Positions 43,068 to 54,231 of a DNA stretch of 64,000 bases are shown here, in pieces. A program made the position numbers and the translations under genes. This DNA is from DASSUW01 sp963730535. Lineage in GTDB: Bacteria > Actinomycetota > Thermoleophilia > Solirubrobacterales > Solirubrobacteraceae. Position 1 is the first letter of the stretch; each line of letters opens with the position of its first letter. The DNA lies in NCBI GenBank assembly GCA_963730535.1, contig CAVSRU010000018.1:62001-126000 (forward strand), written 5' to 3'. The notes beneath the pieces were generated by a model, which saw only the letters and a program-made list of their open reading frames with translations, had not been told where the DNA came from and did no database searches.

Positions 43068-44623
43068 CCGGACTCCAGCTCCCGCTGGCGCAGCTCGATC
43101 CGCCGGATCTTCCCGGTCAGCGTCTTCGGCAGCTCGTCGACGAACTCGATCCGGCGCGGGTAGGCGTAGGCCGACAGCCGCTCGCGCACGAACTGCTGGA
43201 TCTCCCCGACCAGCTCGTCGGACCCCTCATGGCCCGACGCGAGCACGATGAACGCCTTCACGACGTTGCCGCGCCGCTCGTCGGGCGAGGCGACGGCGGC
43301 GGCCTCGGCCACCGCCTCGTGCTCCAGGCACGCGGACTCGACCTCGAACGGCCCGATCCGGTAGCCCGCCGCGATGATCACGTCGTCGGCGCGGCCCTCG
43401 TACCAGACGTAGCCGTCCTCGTCGAGCCGCGCGGCGTCCTTCGAGTGGAACCACTCGCCGCCGAACGTCTCCTCGGTCGCCTCGTCGTTGCGCCAGTAGC
43501 CGAGCGGGTAGTGCGGGTTCGAGCGCGCCCGCAGGCAGATCTCCCCGCGCTCCCCCTGGGGCACCGGCTGCTCGTCCTCGTCGAGGATCTGCACGTCCCA
43601 GCCGGGCATCGGCTTGCCCATCGAGCCCTCGCGGACCTCCATGAACGGGTAGTTCGCGACCAGCGGATAGGACTCGGTGAGCCCGTAGTAGTCGAGCACG
43701 GTGAGGCCGTACTGATCGCGGAACCAGCGGATCGCCTCCGGGTTCAGCGGCTCGCCGGCCGAGCACACGCGGCGGAACTTCTGCGGGTAGCGCTTCCCGG
43801 CGTCGGCGATCGACATCATCGAGCGCATCGCGGTCGGGGTCGTGAAGACGTTGGTGGCCTCGTGGCGAGAGAGGAAGTCGAGCTGCTTGTGCGGGTCGAA
43901 GCCGCCCTTGCGCTGGAAGACGAGCTGCACGGCGCCGAGCCGCCACGGCCCGAGCAGCGGAGCGATGCCGGCCGCCCACGCCCACTCGCCCATGCCGTGG
44001 AAGCGCTCGCCCTCGCGCACGTCGTGGCAGTAGACGAACTCCTCGTGGGCGAGCAGGTAGCGGTGCGCGTGGAGGATCCCCTTGGCGAGCCCGGTCGTGC
44101 CGGAGGAGTAGTAGAGCTGCGCCGGGTCGTCGGCGGCCGTGTCGACCGCTTCGAAGTCCGGTTCGCCCTGGGCGAGCAGGTCCGTGTCGAGGATCAGCGT
44201 CTCGGCCGCCTGGGCGCGGCCGGCGTTCGCCTCGTTGGTGACGAGCACCTTCGGCTCGGAGTCGGAGATCCGGTGGCGGATGCCGTCGTCCCCGTAGAGG
44301 ACCGACATCGAGAGCAGGATCGCGCCCGCCTTGTAGGTGCCGAAGAACGCGGCGGCGGTCTCGGGGGTCGGGGGGAGCAGCATGGCGACGCGGTCACCCC
44401 GCTCTACACCGTGGGCACGCAGCACGTTCGCGAACCGGTTCGACCACTCCTGGAGCTCGCCCCAGTGGATCTCGCGGACGTTGCCCTCGAAGTCCTCGTG
44501 GATCATCGCCAGCGCGTCGGGCGGATGCTTGTCGCAGCAGTCGGCGGCGATGTTGTAGCGCTCGGGGACGCGCCACTCGTGCGCGGCGACAGCCTCCTCG
44601 TACGACCCGATCTCCAGCGTCAT
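43064..44623 (-). CDS. Acyl-CoA synthetase (AMP-forming), acetyl/medium-chain type
   Basis: A 519-residue ANL-superfamily enzyme that activates a carboxylic acid to its CoA ester through an acyl-AMP. AMP-binding motif QLYYSSGTTGLAKGILHAH, then VLDYYGLTESYPLVANYPFM, the hinge region YVWYEGRADDVIIAAGYRIG and the catalytic Lys in LPKTLTGKIRRIELRQRE. The N-terminus (RYNIAADCCDKHP) resembles acetyl-CoA synthetase-like and medium-chain enzymes. ATG 44623 follows GGGAGGAGCG, a strong ribosome-binding site, and is preferred to the in-frame upstream codon at 44686. Substrate not determined. Co-transcribed with the transglutaminase gene. Confidence 0.9.
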   Translation of the reverse strand: MTLEIGSYEEAVAAHEWRVPERYNIAADCCDKHPPDALAMIHEDFEGNVREIHWGELQEWSNRFANVLRAHGVERGDRVAMLLPPTPETAAAFFGTYKAGAILLSMSVLYGDDGIRHRISDSEPKVLVTNEANAGRAQAAETLILDTDLLAQGEPDFEAVDTAADDPAQLYYSSGTTGLAKGILHAHRYLLAHEEFVYCHDVREGERFHGMGEWAWAAGIAPLLGPWRLGAVQLVFQRKGGFDPHKQLDFLSRHEATNVFTTPTAMRSMMSIADAGKRYPQKFRRVCSAGEPLNPEAIRWFRDQYGLTVLDYYGLTESYPLVANYPFMEVREGSMGKPMPGWDVQILDEDEQPVPQGERGEICLRARSNPHYPLGYWRNDEATEETFGGEWFHSKDAARLDEDGYVWYEGRADDVIIAAGYRIGPFEVESACLEHEAVAEAAAVASPDERRGNVVKAFIVLASGHEGSDELVGEIQQFVRERLSAYAYPRRIEFVDELPKTLTGKIRRIELRQRELESG

Positions 44624-44667
44624 CGCTCCTCCCTCGACTCGCCTCGTCAACTGACGATACTGATGGG

Positions 44668-45234
44668 GTGCCCGCCCTTCGCGCATCAGACGATGACCGC
44701 GAGCGCGCCGTGGCGGCGCTGCACCACCACGCGTCCGTCGGGCGCCTGACGGTCGACGAGCTCGACGAGCGGACAGCCCGCGCCTACGCGGCGCGCTGGG
44801 TCAGCGAGCTGGCAGAGCTGCAGGCCGACCTTCCGAGCGAACCCGCGCCGCAGCCGAGCGCTCCCGCCCGCCGCGCGCGGCGACCGTGGTTCCCGGGCCG
44901 CGCGAGCTTCCACGTCCGCTGGCACTCTCCGGCCGACGCGCGCGCCACGATGCGCGAGCTCATGGCCGACGTCGTGCCGCCGATGGAGCGCTCCGGCTAC
45001 GACATCACGCAGCGCTGGGACGGCCGCCTGCGCTTCGAGCGCGAGTCGCGCCCGGTGTGGACGTTCGTGGTCGCCATCCTCGTGTTCCCGATCGGGCTGA
45101 TCGCGCTGCTCTACAAGGACCGCGAGCTGGTCACGATCGACCTCGACGAGTTCGACGACGGCACCACCCAGCTGGTCGCGAGCGGGGTCGCCCCGCTGCC
45201 GATCCGCCGCGCGTTCGCCGACTTGCAAGACTGA
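44668..45234 (+). CDS. DUF1707 domain membrane protein
   Basis: A 188-residue protein. The first 55 residues (RASDDDRERAVAALHHHASV, GRLTVDELDERTARAYAARW) are the DUF1707 domain, a short N-terminal module of actinobacterial membrane proteins. A linker rich in Pro/Arg and a domain of about 60 residues precede one hydrophobic segment (VWTFVVAILVFPIGLIALLY). GTG 44668 lies 6 bases after GATACT (44657-44662), so a leaderless start is likely. It is divergent from the acyl-CoA synthetase and 5 bases ahead of the SDR gene. Function unknown. Confidence 0.85.
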   Translation: MPALRASDDDRERAVAALHHHASVGRLTVDELDERTARAYAARWVSELAELQADLPSEPAPQPSAPARRARRPWFPGRASFHVRWHSPADARATMRELMADVVPPMERSGYDITQRWDGRLRFERESRPVWTFVVAILVFPIGLIALLYKDRELVTIDLDEFDDGTTQLVASGVAPLPIRRAFADLQD

Positions 45235-45239
45235 CCGCG

Positions 45240-45971
45240 GTGCGGGCGGCACTCGTAACCGGCGCGGCGAGCGGCATCGGGCGCGCGATCGCCGAGCGCC
45301 TGGCTGACGACGGCTGGCAGGTCCTGGCCGTTGATGTCGAGCCGGACTCGGGGCCCGGCGAGCCGTACGCCGCCGACCTCACGACGCGGGAGGGCAACCG
45401 CGGGGCGGTGGCCGCGGCGCTCGAGCGCTTCGGGCGCCTCGACGCGGTCGTCCCCAACGCCGGCTTCCAGCACGTCGCGCCCGTGGAGGAGTTCCCCGAG
45501 GACCGCTGGGACGCGATGCTGGCGCTGCTGCTCACGAGCCCGTTCCTGCTCGCCCGCGCCGCGTGGCCGGCCCTGCGCGAGAGCGGCGATGGCAGGTTCG
45601 TGGCGATCGCGTCCGTCCACGGCCTCGTCGCCTCGCCCTACAAGAGCGCGTACGTGTCCGCCAAGCACGGCGTGCTGGGGCTCGTGAAGACGCTGGCGCT
45701 CGAGGGCGCCGAGCACGGCATCCTCGCCACCGCCGTGTGCCCCGGCTACGTGCGCACGCCGCTCGTGGAGAACCAGGTGCCCGCCCAGGCGCAGGCGCAC
45801 GGCGTGTCCGAGGACGAGGCGCTCGAAGACGTCATCCTCGCCCCCCACGCCGTCAAGCGCCTGATCGAGCCGGCCGAGGTGGCCGACACCGTCGCGTTCC
45901 TGCTCGGTCCCGGCGGCCGCGCCTTCTCCGGCGCGGCCGTGACCATGGACCTGGGCTGGACGGCGAGATAG
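45240..45971 (+). CDS. SDR-family 3-hydroxybutyrate dehydrogenase-like enzyme
   Basis: A 243-residue NAD-dependent dehydrogenase. Cofactor motif VTGAASGIGRAIAERLADDG, NAGFQHVAPVEEFPEDRW (NAG), catalytic Ser in IASVHGLVASPYKSAYVSAK (with YxxxK) and VCPGYVRTPLVENQV. GFQHVAPVEEF and TPLVENQVPAQAQ are typical of D-3-hydroxybutyrate dehydrogenases, which convert 3-hydroxybutyrate to acetoacetate. This would fit its place next to acyl-CoA and acetate genes. GTG 45240 is the start because it directly precedes the cofactor motif. Confidence 0.85.
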   Translation: MRAALVTGAASGIGRAIAERLADDGWQVLAVDVEPDSGPGEPYAADLTTREGNRGAVAAALERFGRLDAVVPNAGFQHVAPVEEFPEDRWDAMLALLLTSPFLLARAAWPALRESGDGRFVAIASVHGLVASPYKSAYVSAKHGVLGLVKTLALEGAEHGILATAVCPGYVRTPLVENQVPAQAQAHGVSEDEALEDVILAPHAVKRLIEPAEVADTVAFLLGPGGRAFSGAAVTMDLGWTAR

Positions 45972-45980
45972 TTTTCGCCC

Positions 45981-45993
45981 TCCGGTCGCCGGA
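45981..45993. terminator. Short hairpin between convergent SDR and acs genes
   Basis: TCCGG-TCG-CCGGA forms a 5-bp stem, extended weakly by flanking TTT/AAA, in the 50-bp gap between the SDR stop (45971) and the acs stop (46022). It is the only stem in the gap; a weak bidirectional terminator is a reasonable but unproven reading. Confidence 0.3.
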
Positions 45994-46021
45994 AACCCCA
46001 CCCGTCGACCTGCGGGCGACG

Positions 46022-47989
<1,968 letters not shown>

Positions 47990-48010
47990 GCCGTGTCTCC
48001 TTTCCGTGGT

Positions 48011-49612
48011 CTAGTGGCCGACGAGGGCCTTCTCGGACTTCTCGGAGCCTAGCCCCGTCTCGGACCTGACGTAGAGCTCGTGGTACGTGCGCTCGTTGCC
48101 GCGCTCCGAGCTCAGCATCGTGCCCAGCCAGCAGCCGATGAAGCCGAGCGGGATCGACACGATGCCGGGGTTGGCCAGCTCCCACCCGATCGGCGAGCCG
48201 GTGACGGTGTCCGCGCCCGGCCACACCTTGGGCGACACGATCACCAGTGCGATCGAGCTGATGACGCCGAACAGCACGCCCGTGACCGCGCCCGTGGTGT
48301 TGAAGCGCCGCCACGTGAGCGCCATCAGCAGCGCCGGGAAGTTGGCGCTGGCCGCCACCGCGAACGCGAGGCCGACCATGAACGACACGTTCAGGCCCGA
48401 GCCGCCGATCACGGCCACGAGGATCGCGATGCCGCCGATGGTGATCGCCGCGATCTTGGCGACCACGACCTCCTCGTGCTCGGAGTCCTTGCCCTTGCGG
48501 ATGATGTTGGACCACACGTCGTGCGACACCGCTGCGGAGGCCGACAGCACGAGGCCGGCCACGACCGCCAGGATCGTGGCGAAGGCCACGCCGGCGATCA
48601 CGGCGAGGAACAGGTCGCCGCCGAACGTGCCCTCGCCGCCGCCGAGGAAGAGCGCCAGGTTCGGCGCGGCGAGGTTGCCGCCCGTCCCCGCCGCCTCCAC
48701 GCCCGCCTCACCGAGGAAGGCGCGCGCGCCGAAGCCGATGAACGTGGTCAGCAGGTAGAAGAAGCCGATCAGGAACATCGCCCACACGACCGAGCCGCGC
48801 GCCGCCTTGGCGTTCGGCACGGTGAAGAAGCGCATGAGGATGTGCGGCAGGCCCGCCGTCCCGAGCACGAGCGCGAGCCCGAGCGAGACGGTGTCGATCG
48901 GCGAGGACAGGAACGTCCCCGGGCCGAGCGAGAACGTCGTCTCCGGGCCCGTGTTCTCCTCGGCGCGGTTGAACAGCTCGATCGGGTTGAAGCCCACCTT
49001 GCCGAGCACGAAGATCGACATCACGGTGATGCCGGCCATGAGCAGCACGGCCTTGATGATCTGCACCCACGTCGTCGCGACCATGCCGCCGAACACGACG
49101 TAGCAGAGCATGAAGACGCCGGTGAGGATGACCGCCGGCGTGAAGCTGATGCCGACGAGGGCCTGGATCAGCACGCCCGCGCCGACCATCTGCGCGATCA
49201 GGTAGAAGGCGACGACGGCGAGCGTGCCGATGGCCGCCGCCGTTCGGGCGGGGCGCTCGCGCAGCCGGAACGACAGCACGTCGGCGATCGTGAACTTGCC
49301 GGCGTTCCGCATCCGCTCGGCGAGCAGGAACATGACGGTGAGGAAGGCGACGAGGAACCCGATCGAATACAGGAACCCGTCGAACCCGTAGAGCATGATC
49401 AGGCCGGCGATGCCCAGGAATGAGGCTGCCGACAGGTAGTCGCCGGAGATCGCCAGGCCGTTCTGGACGCCGGTGATCTGACGGCCGGCGGCGTAGAAGC
49501 CGACGGCGCTGCTGGCGCGCTTGGACGCCCAGTAGGTGATGCCGAGGGTGATCGAGAGGACGATCGAGAAGATCACGACCGCCTCGACGTTGATGGCCGC
49601 GAAGAGCCTCAT
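48011..49612 (-). CDS. actP: Cation/acetate symporter (SSS family)
   Basis: A 533-residue sodium:solute symporter with about 13 helices. It starts with VVIFSIVLSITLGITYWASK and has FYAAGRQITGVQNGLAISGD followed by YLSAASFLGIAGLIMLYGFD, the well-conserved ActP N-terminal region, then FTIADVLSFRLRERPARTAA and GLPHILMRFFTVPNAKAARG. It imports acetate and other short carboxylates. Its ATG overlaps the DUF485 gene by 4 bases and acs follows, the usual DUF485-actP-acs arrangement. Confidence 0.96.
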   Translation of the reverse strand: MRLFAAINVEAVVIFSIVLSITLGITYWASKRASSAVGFYAAGRQITGVQNGLAISGDYLSAASFLGIAGLIMLYGFDGFLYSIGFLVAFLTVMFLLAERMRNAGKFTIADVLSFRLRERPARTAAAIGTLAVVAFYLIAQMVGAGVLIQALVGISFTPAVILTGVFMLCYVVFGGMVATTWVQIIKAVLLMAGITVMSIFVLGKVGFNPIELFNRAEENTGPETTFSLGPGTFLSSPIDTVSLGLALVLGTAGLPHILMRFFTVPNAKAARGSVVWAMFLIGFFYLLTTFIGFGARAFLGEAGVEAAGTGGNLAAPNLALFLGGGEGTFGGDLFLAVIAGVAFATILAVVAGLVLSASAAVSHDVWSNIIRKGKDSEHEEVVVAKIAAITIGGIAILVAVIGGSGLNVSFMVGLAFAVAASANFPALLMALTWRRFNTTGAVTGVLFGVISSIALVIVSPKVWPGADTVTGSPIGWELANPGIVSIPLGFIGCWLGTMLSSERGNERTYHELYVRSETGLGSEKSEKALVGH

Positions 49613-49998
49613 CGGGTCGCCTCCGTGGTCGGCGTGGCCGCCGGCTCGCGCTCGAAGCGCGGCTCGGTGGTGAGCTCACCGCGCTCGGCCATGTCGACGA
49701 CGCGCTTGGCGAGCGGGTCATAGTCGCGGTCCGACCGCTTCAGGTACATGATCCCGAGCACGAAGACCATCAGGAACTGCGTGAGGGCCAGGCAGTAGCC
49801 GACGGTCAGGCCCTCGTAGACCGACGACGCCATGAAGTCCTGGGCGTAGCCGGCCAGCAGGATGAACCCCATGTAGTAGGACAGGTAGAAGATCGTCGCC
49901 GGCAGGACGAACGCGCGCCTCTTGTGCACGAGCTCCTGGAATTCGGGCGATTGCTCGATCCGCTCCCAGTCATGGCTGGGTTGGTGGTGCGCCTCCAT
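49609..49998 (-). CDS. DUF485 membrane protein of the acetate operon (YjcH-like)
   Basis: A 129-residue protein with two membrane helices (FVLPATIFYLSYYMGFILLA and YCLALTQFLMVFVLGIMYLK) separated by a short loop. The N-terminal part (DWERIEQSPEFQELVHKRRA) is the usual DUF485 lead. YjcH homologues precede actP in most bacteria and probably support the symporter. It is first in the operon and divergent from the LuxR ATPase gene, which could be its regulator. Confidence 0.93.
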   Translation of the reverse strand: MEAHHQPSHDWERIEQSPEFQELVHKRRAFVLPATIFYLSYYMGFILLAGYAQDFMASSVYEGLTVGYCLALTQFLMVFVLGIMYLKRSDRDYDPLAKRVVDMAERGELTTEPRFEREPAATPTTEATR

Positions 49999-50060
49999 CG
50001 TTCTCCCCTCTCGCGAATACAGCGAAAGTCCTTGTACCCGCTCCCATAGGATCAGCCACC

Positions 50061-52847
50061 ATGCCGGAGCTGGTCGAGCGCGAGCGCGAGGTCGCTGCCC
50101 TCCACGCGCTCGTCGAGGCCGGGCCGCGCGGGGAAGGGCGCGCGGTGCTGATCGAGGGGCCCGCGGGGATCGGGAAGAGCGCGCTGCTCGCCGATGCCCG
50201 CCACCGTGCGGCCGAGACCGGCTCGCTCGTGCTCGCGGGGCGCGGCTCGGAGCTGGAGCGCGAGTTCCCGTTCGGCGTCGTGCGGCAGCTGTTCGAGGCC
50301 CTGGTGGCCGATCCGGCGCGCGCCGAGCGGGCGCTGGCCGGCGCGGCGGCCCCCGCGGCGGCGGTGTTCGGCGCGCCGGACGCGGCCACGGACGGCGACG
50401 TGTCGTTCGCCGCGCTGCACGGGCTGTACTGGGTGGCGCTCAACCTGGCCGCCGAGCAGCCGCTCGTCCTCGCGATCGACGACCTGCACTGGTGCGACCG
50501 CCCGTCCCTGCGCTTCGTCGCCTACCTGGCGCGGCGGCTCGAGGGCCAGCCGATCCTGGTGCCGGCCACCGTGCGCAGCGCGGAGCCGGGGACCGACGTC
50601 GCGCTGCTCGCCGAGATCGCCAACGACCCCGCCACGGTCTCGATCCGCCCGGCCGCCCTGAGCGCCGAGGCGGTCGGCGAGCTCGTGCGCGAGCGGCTGG
50701 GTCCCGAGGCCGAGGACGCCTTCTGCACCGCCTGCCATCGCGCCACGGGCGGCAACCCGCTGTTCCTGCGCCAGCTGCTGACCGCACTGGAGACCGACCG
50801 CGTGCGCCCCGACGCCGCCCACGCCGGCGTCGTGCTGGAGATCGGCCCGCGGGCCGTCTCCCGCACCGTGATCATGCGGCTGTCGCGGCTCTCGGAGGAC
50901 GCGATCGCGGTCGCGCGCGCGGTCGCTGTCCTCGCCGAGAGCGCGACGCTGCCGGCCGTCGCCGCGCTCACGGCGCTGGACGACGGGCGAGTGGCCGACG
51001 CCATCGGCGCGCTCGCGCGCGCCGAGATCCTCCGGCCCGACCTCCCGCTCGGCTTCGTCCACGGGCTGGTCCGCGACGCCGTGTACCAGGAGCTGCCACT
51101 CGGCGAGCGCGAGCTCCAGCACGAGCAGGCGGCGCGCGTGCTGCGCGAGGCCGGCGCGCCCGCCGAGCAGGTCGCCGCGCACCTGCTCTCGGCTCCCCAT
51201 CGCGGGCAGGAGTGGGTGGCCGCTGTGCTGCGCGAGGCGGGGCGGGCGGCGGTGTCCCGCGGCGCGGCGGAGAGCGGCGTCGCCCACCTGCGCCGGGCGC
51301 TGGCGGAGCCAGCACCCGAGGCATGGCGTCCGGCGCTCCTGCTCGAGCTCGGGCTGGCCGAGGGCATGGTGGACGGGCCGGCGGCCGTCGAGCACCTGAC
51401 CGAGGCGTTCGAGCGGCTCGAGGATCCGCCCGCCCGGGCGGTCGCCGCCCACGCGCTAGGCCGCGCGCTGCTCTTCACCGGCTCCCCCGCCGACGGCGCC
51501 GCGCTGGCCGAGCGGGCAGTGGCCGAGCTGCCGGAGGAACTCGAGGACGACCGCCGCGGCCTCACCGCGTTCGCGCTGGCCGCCGGTTACTTCGGGGTCG
51601 GCGGCGCCCGCACGCTGCGGCGCTTCGACGCCTACCGCGACCCGCCGGCGCCGGACTCGGGCGTCGGCGTCAGGATGCTCGCCGCGCCGGCCGCGCTGTG
51701 GTGGGCCTACTGCGGCGAGGGCACGGCGGCCGAGTGCGCTGCGCTCGCACGGGCCGCGCTGCACGGCGGCAGGCTGACGGCGGCCGACAACGGGCTGCTC
51801 TCGATCCCCGGGATCGTCACGCTCGTGCTCGCCGAGGACGGCGCGGCCGACGCCGCGTGGGAGGTCGCTCACGTCGAAGCCCACCGCCGCGGCTCGCTGC
51901 ACGCGATCTCCTCGCTGCACCTGTGGCACGGCTTCGCGCTGCTCTTCGAAGGCGACCTGGAGGCGGCCGAGGCGTCCTTGCGCGAGGCGCAGGTGGAATT
52001 CGAGGACTGGGGCTTCGGCGCCGTCGCGGGCATGTACACCGGAGCGTTCCTCTCGCGGGCGCTGATCGATCGCGGGCGCCGGGACGAGGCGCGGGCGCTG
52101 CTGGAGGCGGGGCGGGCGATGGTCGACGAGTCCGACGGCGGGCGCTTCTGGCGGGTGGCGGAGCTGGACCTCCTGGTCGCCGAGGGCCGCGACGAGGAGG
52201 CTGTGTCGCGGTCGGAGGAGTACGCCCGGCGGCACGGGCACGTCGTCCTTCCCACCTCCGCGCACTGGCGGTCGGCGACGGCGCGCGCGCTGGACCGGCT
52301 GGGGCGCTCGGACGAGGCGATCGCGCTCGCCGAGACCGAGCTCGCCGACGCGCAGAAGTGGGGCGCTCCCGGCACCGTCGGGCCGGTGCTGCGGGTGCTC
52401 GGCGGCCTTCGCCGCGACACCGCGCTGCTCGAGCAGGCGGTCGCGGTGCTCGAGGGCTCGCGCGCGCGGCTCGAGCACGCCAAGGCGCTCGCCGACCTCG
52501 GCGCCGCGCTGCGCCGCGAGCGCCGTCCCAGCGACGCCCGCGAGCCGCTGCGGCGCGCGCTCGAGCTGGCCGACGCGTGCAGCGCGGACGCGCTCGTCGA
52601 GCACGTGCGGGCCGAGCTCTACGCCACCGGCGCGCGGCCGCGCAGCGCGGCGCTGGGCGGCGTCGAAGCGCTCACGGCCAGCGAGCGTCGGGTGGCGGGC
52701 TTCGCGGCCAACGGGGACAGCAACCGCGACATCGCCCAGGCGCTGTTCGTGACGCCCAAGACCGTCGAGGTCCACCTCTCGAACGCCTACCGCAAGCTGG
52801 GGATCCGCTCGCGGCGCGAGCTCGCCGCGGCGCTCGAGCCGCACTGA
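50061..52847 (+). CDS. Large ATP-binding LuxR-family transcriptional regulator (LAL type)
   Basis: A 928-residue regulator. N-terminal AAA-type ATPase with Walker A IEGPAGIGKSALLADARH and Walker B LVLAIDDLHWCDRPSLRFVA, a long TPR-like helical middle (about residues 350-840), and a C-terminal LuxR helix-turn-helix (LTASERRVAGFAANGDSNRD, then TPKTVEVHLSNAYRKLGI). LAL/MalT-type proteins bind an inducer and ATP, oligomerise and activate transcription. It is divergent from DUF485-actP-acs with a 62-bp gap containing a TAGGAT hexamer (50047-50052), so it may control acetate uptake; this is positional inference. Confidence 0.93.
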   Translation: MPELVEREREVAALHALVEAGPRGEGRAVLIEGPAGIGKSALLADARHRAAETGSLVLAGRGSELEREFPFGVVRQLFEALVADPARAERALAGAAAPAAAVFGAPDAATDGDVSFAALHGLYWVALNLAAEQPLVLAIDDLHWCDRPSLRFVAYLARRLEGQPILVPATVRSAEPGTDVALLAEIANDPATVSIRPAALSAEAVGELVRERLGPEAEDAFCTACHRATGGNPLFLRQLLTALETDRVRPDAAHAGVVLEIGPRAVSRTVIMRLSRLSEDAIAVARAVAVLAESATLPAVAALTALDDGRVADAIGALARAEILRPDLPLGFVHGLVRDAVYQELPLGERELQHEQAARVLREAGAPAEQVAAHLLSAPHRGQEWVAAVLREAGRAAVSRGAAESGVAHLRRALAEPAPEAWRPALLLELGLAEGMVDGPAAVEHLTEAFERLEDPPARAVAAHALGRALLFTGSPADGAALAERAVAELPEELEDDRRGLTAFALAAGYFGVGGARTLRRFDAYRDPPAPDSGVGVRMLAAPAALWWAYCGEGTAAECAALARAALHGGRLTAADNGLLSIPGIVTLVLAEDGAADAAWEVAHVEAHRRGSLHAISSLHLWHGFALLFEGDLEAAEASLREAQVEFEDWGFGAVAGMYTGAFLSRALIDRGRRDEARALLEAGRAMVDESDGGRFWRVAELDLLVAEGRDEEAVSRSEEYARRHGHVVLPTSAHWRSATARALDRLGRSDEAIALAETELADAQKWGAPGTVGPVLRVLGGLRRDTALLEQAVAVLEGSRARLEHAKALADLGAALRRERRPSDAREPLRRALELADACSADALVEHVRAELYATGARPRSAALGGVEALTASERRVAGFAANGDSNRDIAQALFVTPKTVEVHLSNAYRKLGIRSRRELAAALEPH

Positions 52848-52923
52848 CCCGCGGGAAAGATTGGGGACGCCGTTTGGGGTGTGCCCCGATGCTTCGGCGC
52901 GACGGGCGCGCGATCCTTCACGC

Positions 52924-53094
52924 ATGAGCTCACGCGCGGTCACCATCACGCTCGAGCTGCACCAGGCCGGCGAGGAGCTCGGCGGCCGCGCCAGCGACGG
53001 CGTCGGCGAGCGCGAGTTCTCCGGCTGGCTCGGGCTGCTGGTGGCGATCGACGCGCTGCTCGACGCCGCGCCCGAGGTCGTCGAGGCGCCCTAG
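52924..53094 (+). CDS. Small hypothetical protein (56 aa)
   Basis: A 56-residue reading frame, MSSRAVTITLELHQAGEELG and onward, ending ALLDAAPEVVEAP. Codon positions show the strong third-position G/C of real genes, and the composition (GREFSGWLGLLVAIDALLD) suggests a small beta-alpha fold. No family recognised. ATG 52924 is preferred to a TTG at 52861 that would add a low-complexity leader. The stop codon lies inside the left arm of the 17-bp inverted repeat at 53093. Confidence 0.5.
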   Translation: MSSRAVTITLELHQAGEELGGRASDGVGEREFSGWLGLLVAIDALLDAAPEVVEAP

Positions 53095-53286
53095 CCTGGA
53101 TCCACCGATCATCGTGGATGACTCACGGTCGTAGGCCCGGTCAGGCGTCGATTGGCCGAGCATCGACGTGGCGGGTCACTTGGGTGCTCGGCCGATCGGC
53201 GGATGGCCGTGCCTAGCGAAGCGGCGGCGAGGCCTCTGGCCGAGACAGGTGCGGTGAGGCGCCGCGAGAATCGGTGGATCCAGGCT
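53093..53286. repeat. 194-bp element bounded by a perfect 17-bp inverted repeat
   Basis: AGCCTGGATCCACCGAT (53093-53109) and its exact reverse complement (53270-53286) bound a gene-free segment. Inside are further stems, such as CGTCGAT/ATCGACG and GGCCGAGCA (53154-53162) with TGCTCGGCC (53185-53193). The stop of the small plus-strand gene and the stop of the minus-strand membrane protein both fall at the arms. It may be a MITE-like insertion or a structured terminator. Confidence 0.65.
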
Positions 53287-54218
53287 TAGCCCCGGCGCTT
53301 GCGCTTGCGCTTCTTCGAGCTCGAGCGCCCGCGTCCGGCCGGCACGGCCTCGGGTGGCTCGGCCTCGGCCTCGGCCTCGGGGCGCACGATCCCCTGCTTG
53401 CGGTCCTCGGCGGCGCGGCGGCGCTGCGCGGCCTCCATCGCGGTCGGCCATGGCTCCGCCCTGCCGGTACGCCAGGCAGGCGGCATGCCGCCCGGCACCG
53501 AGCCCAGCATCAGCAGGCCGACGCCGACGATCCAGAACGACTGCACGACCGGCAGCGGCATCAGCGGCAGGATCGTGAGGACCGCCGCGATGATCCCGAG
53601 GAAGCCGAGGAAGCGCGTGAGAAGCCCCACGCGCATGGCGTTCAGCGTGACCAGGAACAGGCCCGCGACGAGCGCGAGCGGACCGATCTGCCCCAGGATC
53701 TCGGCGGTGACGAGCAGCGAGCCGCCGCCGACCTCGCGCGCCGCGTCGACGGTCTGCGGGCCGTCGAGGAAGTCGGAGATCGCGAGCATCGTGCCGACCG
53801 CGCCGGCCACCGTCGCGACCGCGGCGAGCGCCGCGCCGACCAGCGGCAGGTAGACCACCAGCCGCAGCAGCTCGGGGCGGCGGGCGCGCGTCGCCACGGC
53901 CAGGAAGGTGACCGCCCAGCCGAGGGCGAGCAGCGCGATGGAGCGGACCGTCGCGGAGCCGACGATCGTCAACGCGTGCTCGTCGTAGTACTCGAAGATC
54001 GCGGTCTTGAGGCTCGGCTGCGTGCCGATCGGTCCGGGCTTGAACGCATCGGTGAGCGACTCGAGGAAGCCGGCGCGCGGCGTGTCGCGGAGGCCGAGGC
54101 CGGCCCACAGGTAGCCCGCCAGCGTGAGGAACCCGGCGACGATGGCGGCGATCGCCGCACGCGGCCGCTGGCGCGCCTCCCAGGCGAGCTGCTGTTCGGG
54201 TTCGGCGGTGATGGCCAC
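53286..54218 (-). CDS. Polytopic membrane protein with basic C-terminal tail
   Basis: A 310-residue protein with about six membrane helices (IAAIVAGFLTLAGYLWAGLG; VRSIALLALGWAVTFLAVAT; LVVYLPLVGAALAAVATVAG; LALVAGLFLVTLNAMRVGLL; FLGFLGIIAAVLTILPLMPL; SFWIVGVGLLMLGSVPGGMP) and a tail ending in SSSKKRKRKRRG. The N-terminal AITAEPEQQLAWEARQRPRA is cytoplasmic. I know similar uncharacterised proteins from actinobacteria but no function. Its stop lies in the right arm of the 17-bp inverted repeat. Confidence 0.8.
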   Translation of the reverse strand: MAITAEPEQQLAWEARQRPRAAIAAIVAGFLTLAGYLWAGLGLRDTPRAGFLESLTDAFKPGPIGTQPSLKTAIFEYYDEHALTIVGSATVRSIALLALGWAVTFLAVATRARRPELLRLVVYLPLVGAALAAVATVAGAVGTMLAISDFLDGPQTVDAAREVGGGSLLVTAEILGQIGPLALVAGLFLVTLNAMRVGLLTRFLGFLGIIAAVLTILPLMPLPVVQSFWIVGVGLLMLGSVPGGMPPAWRTGRAEPWPTAMEAAQRRRAAEDRKQGIVRPEAEAEAEPPEAVPAGRGRSSSKKRKRKRRG

Positions 54219-54231
54219 GGGGCCCCTGATC

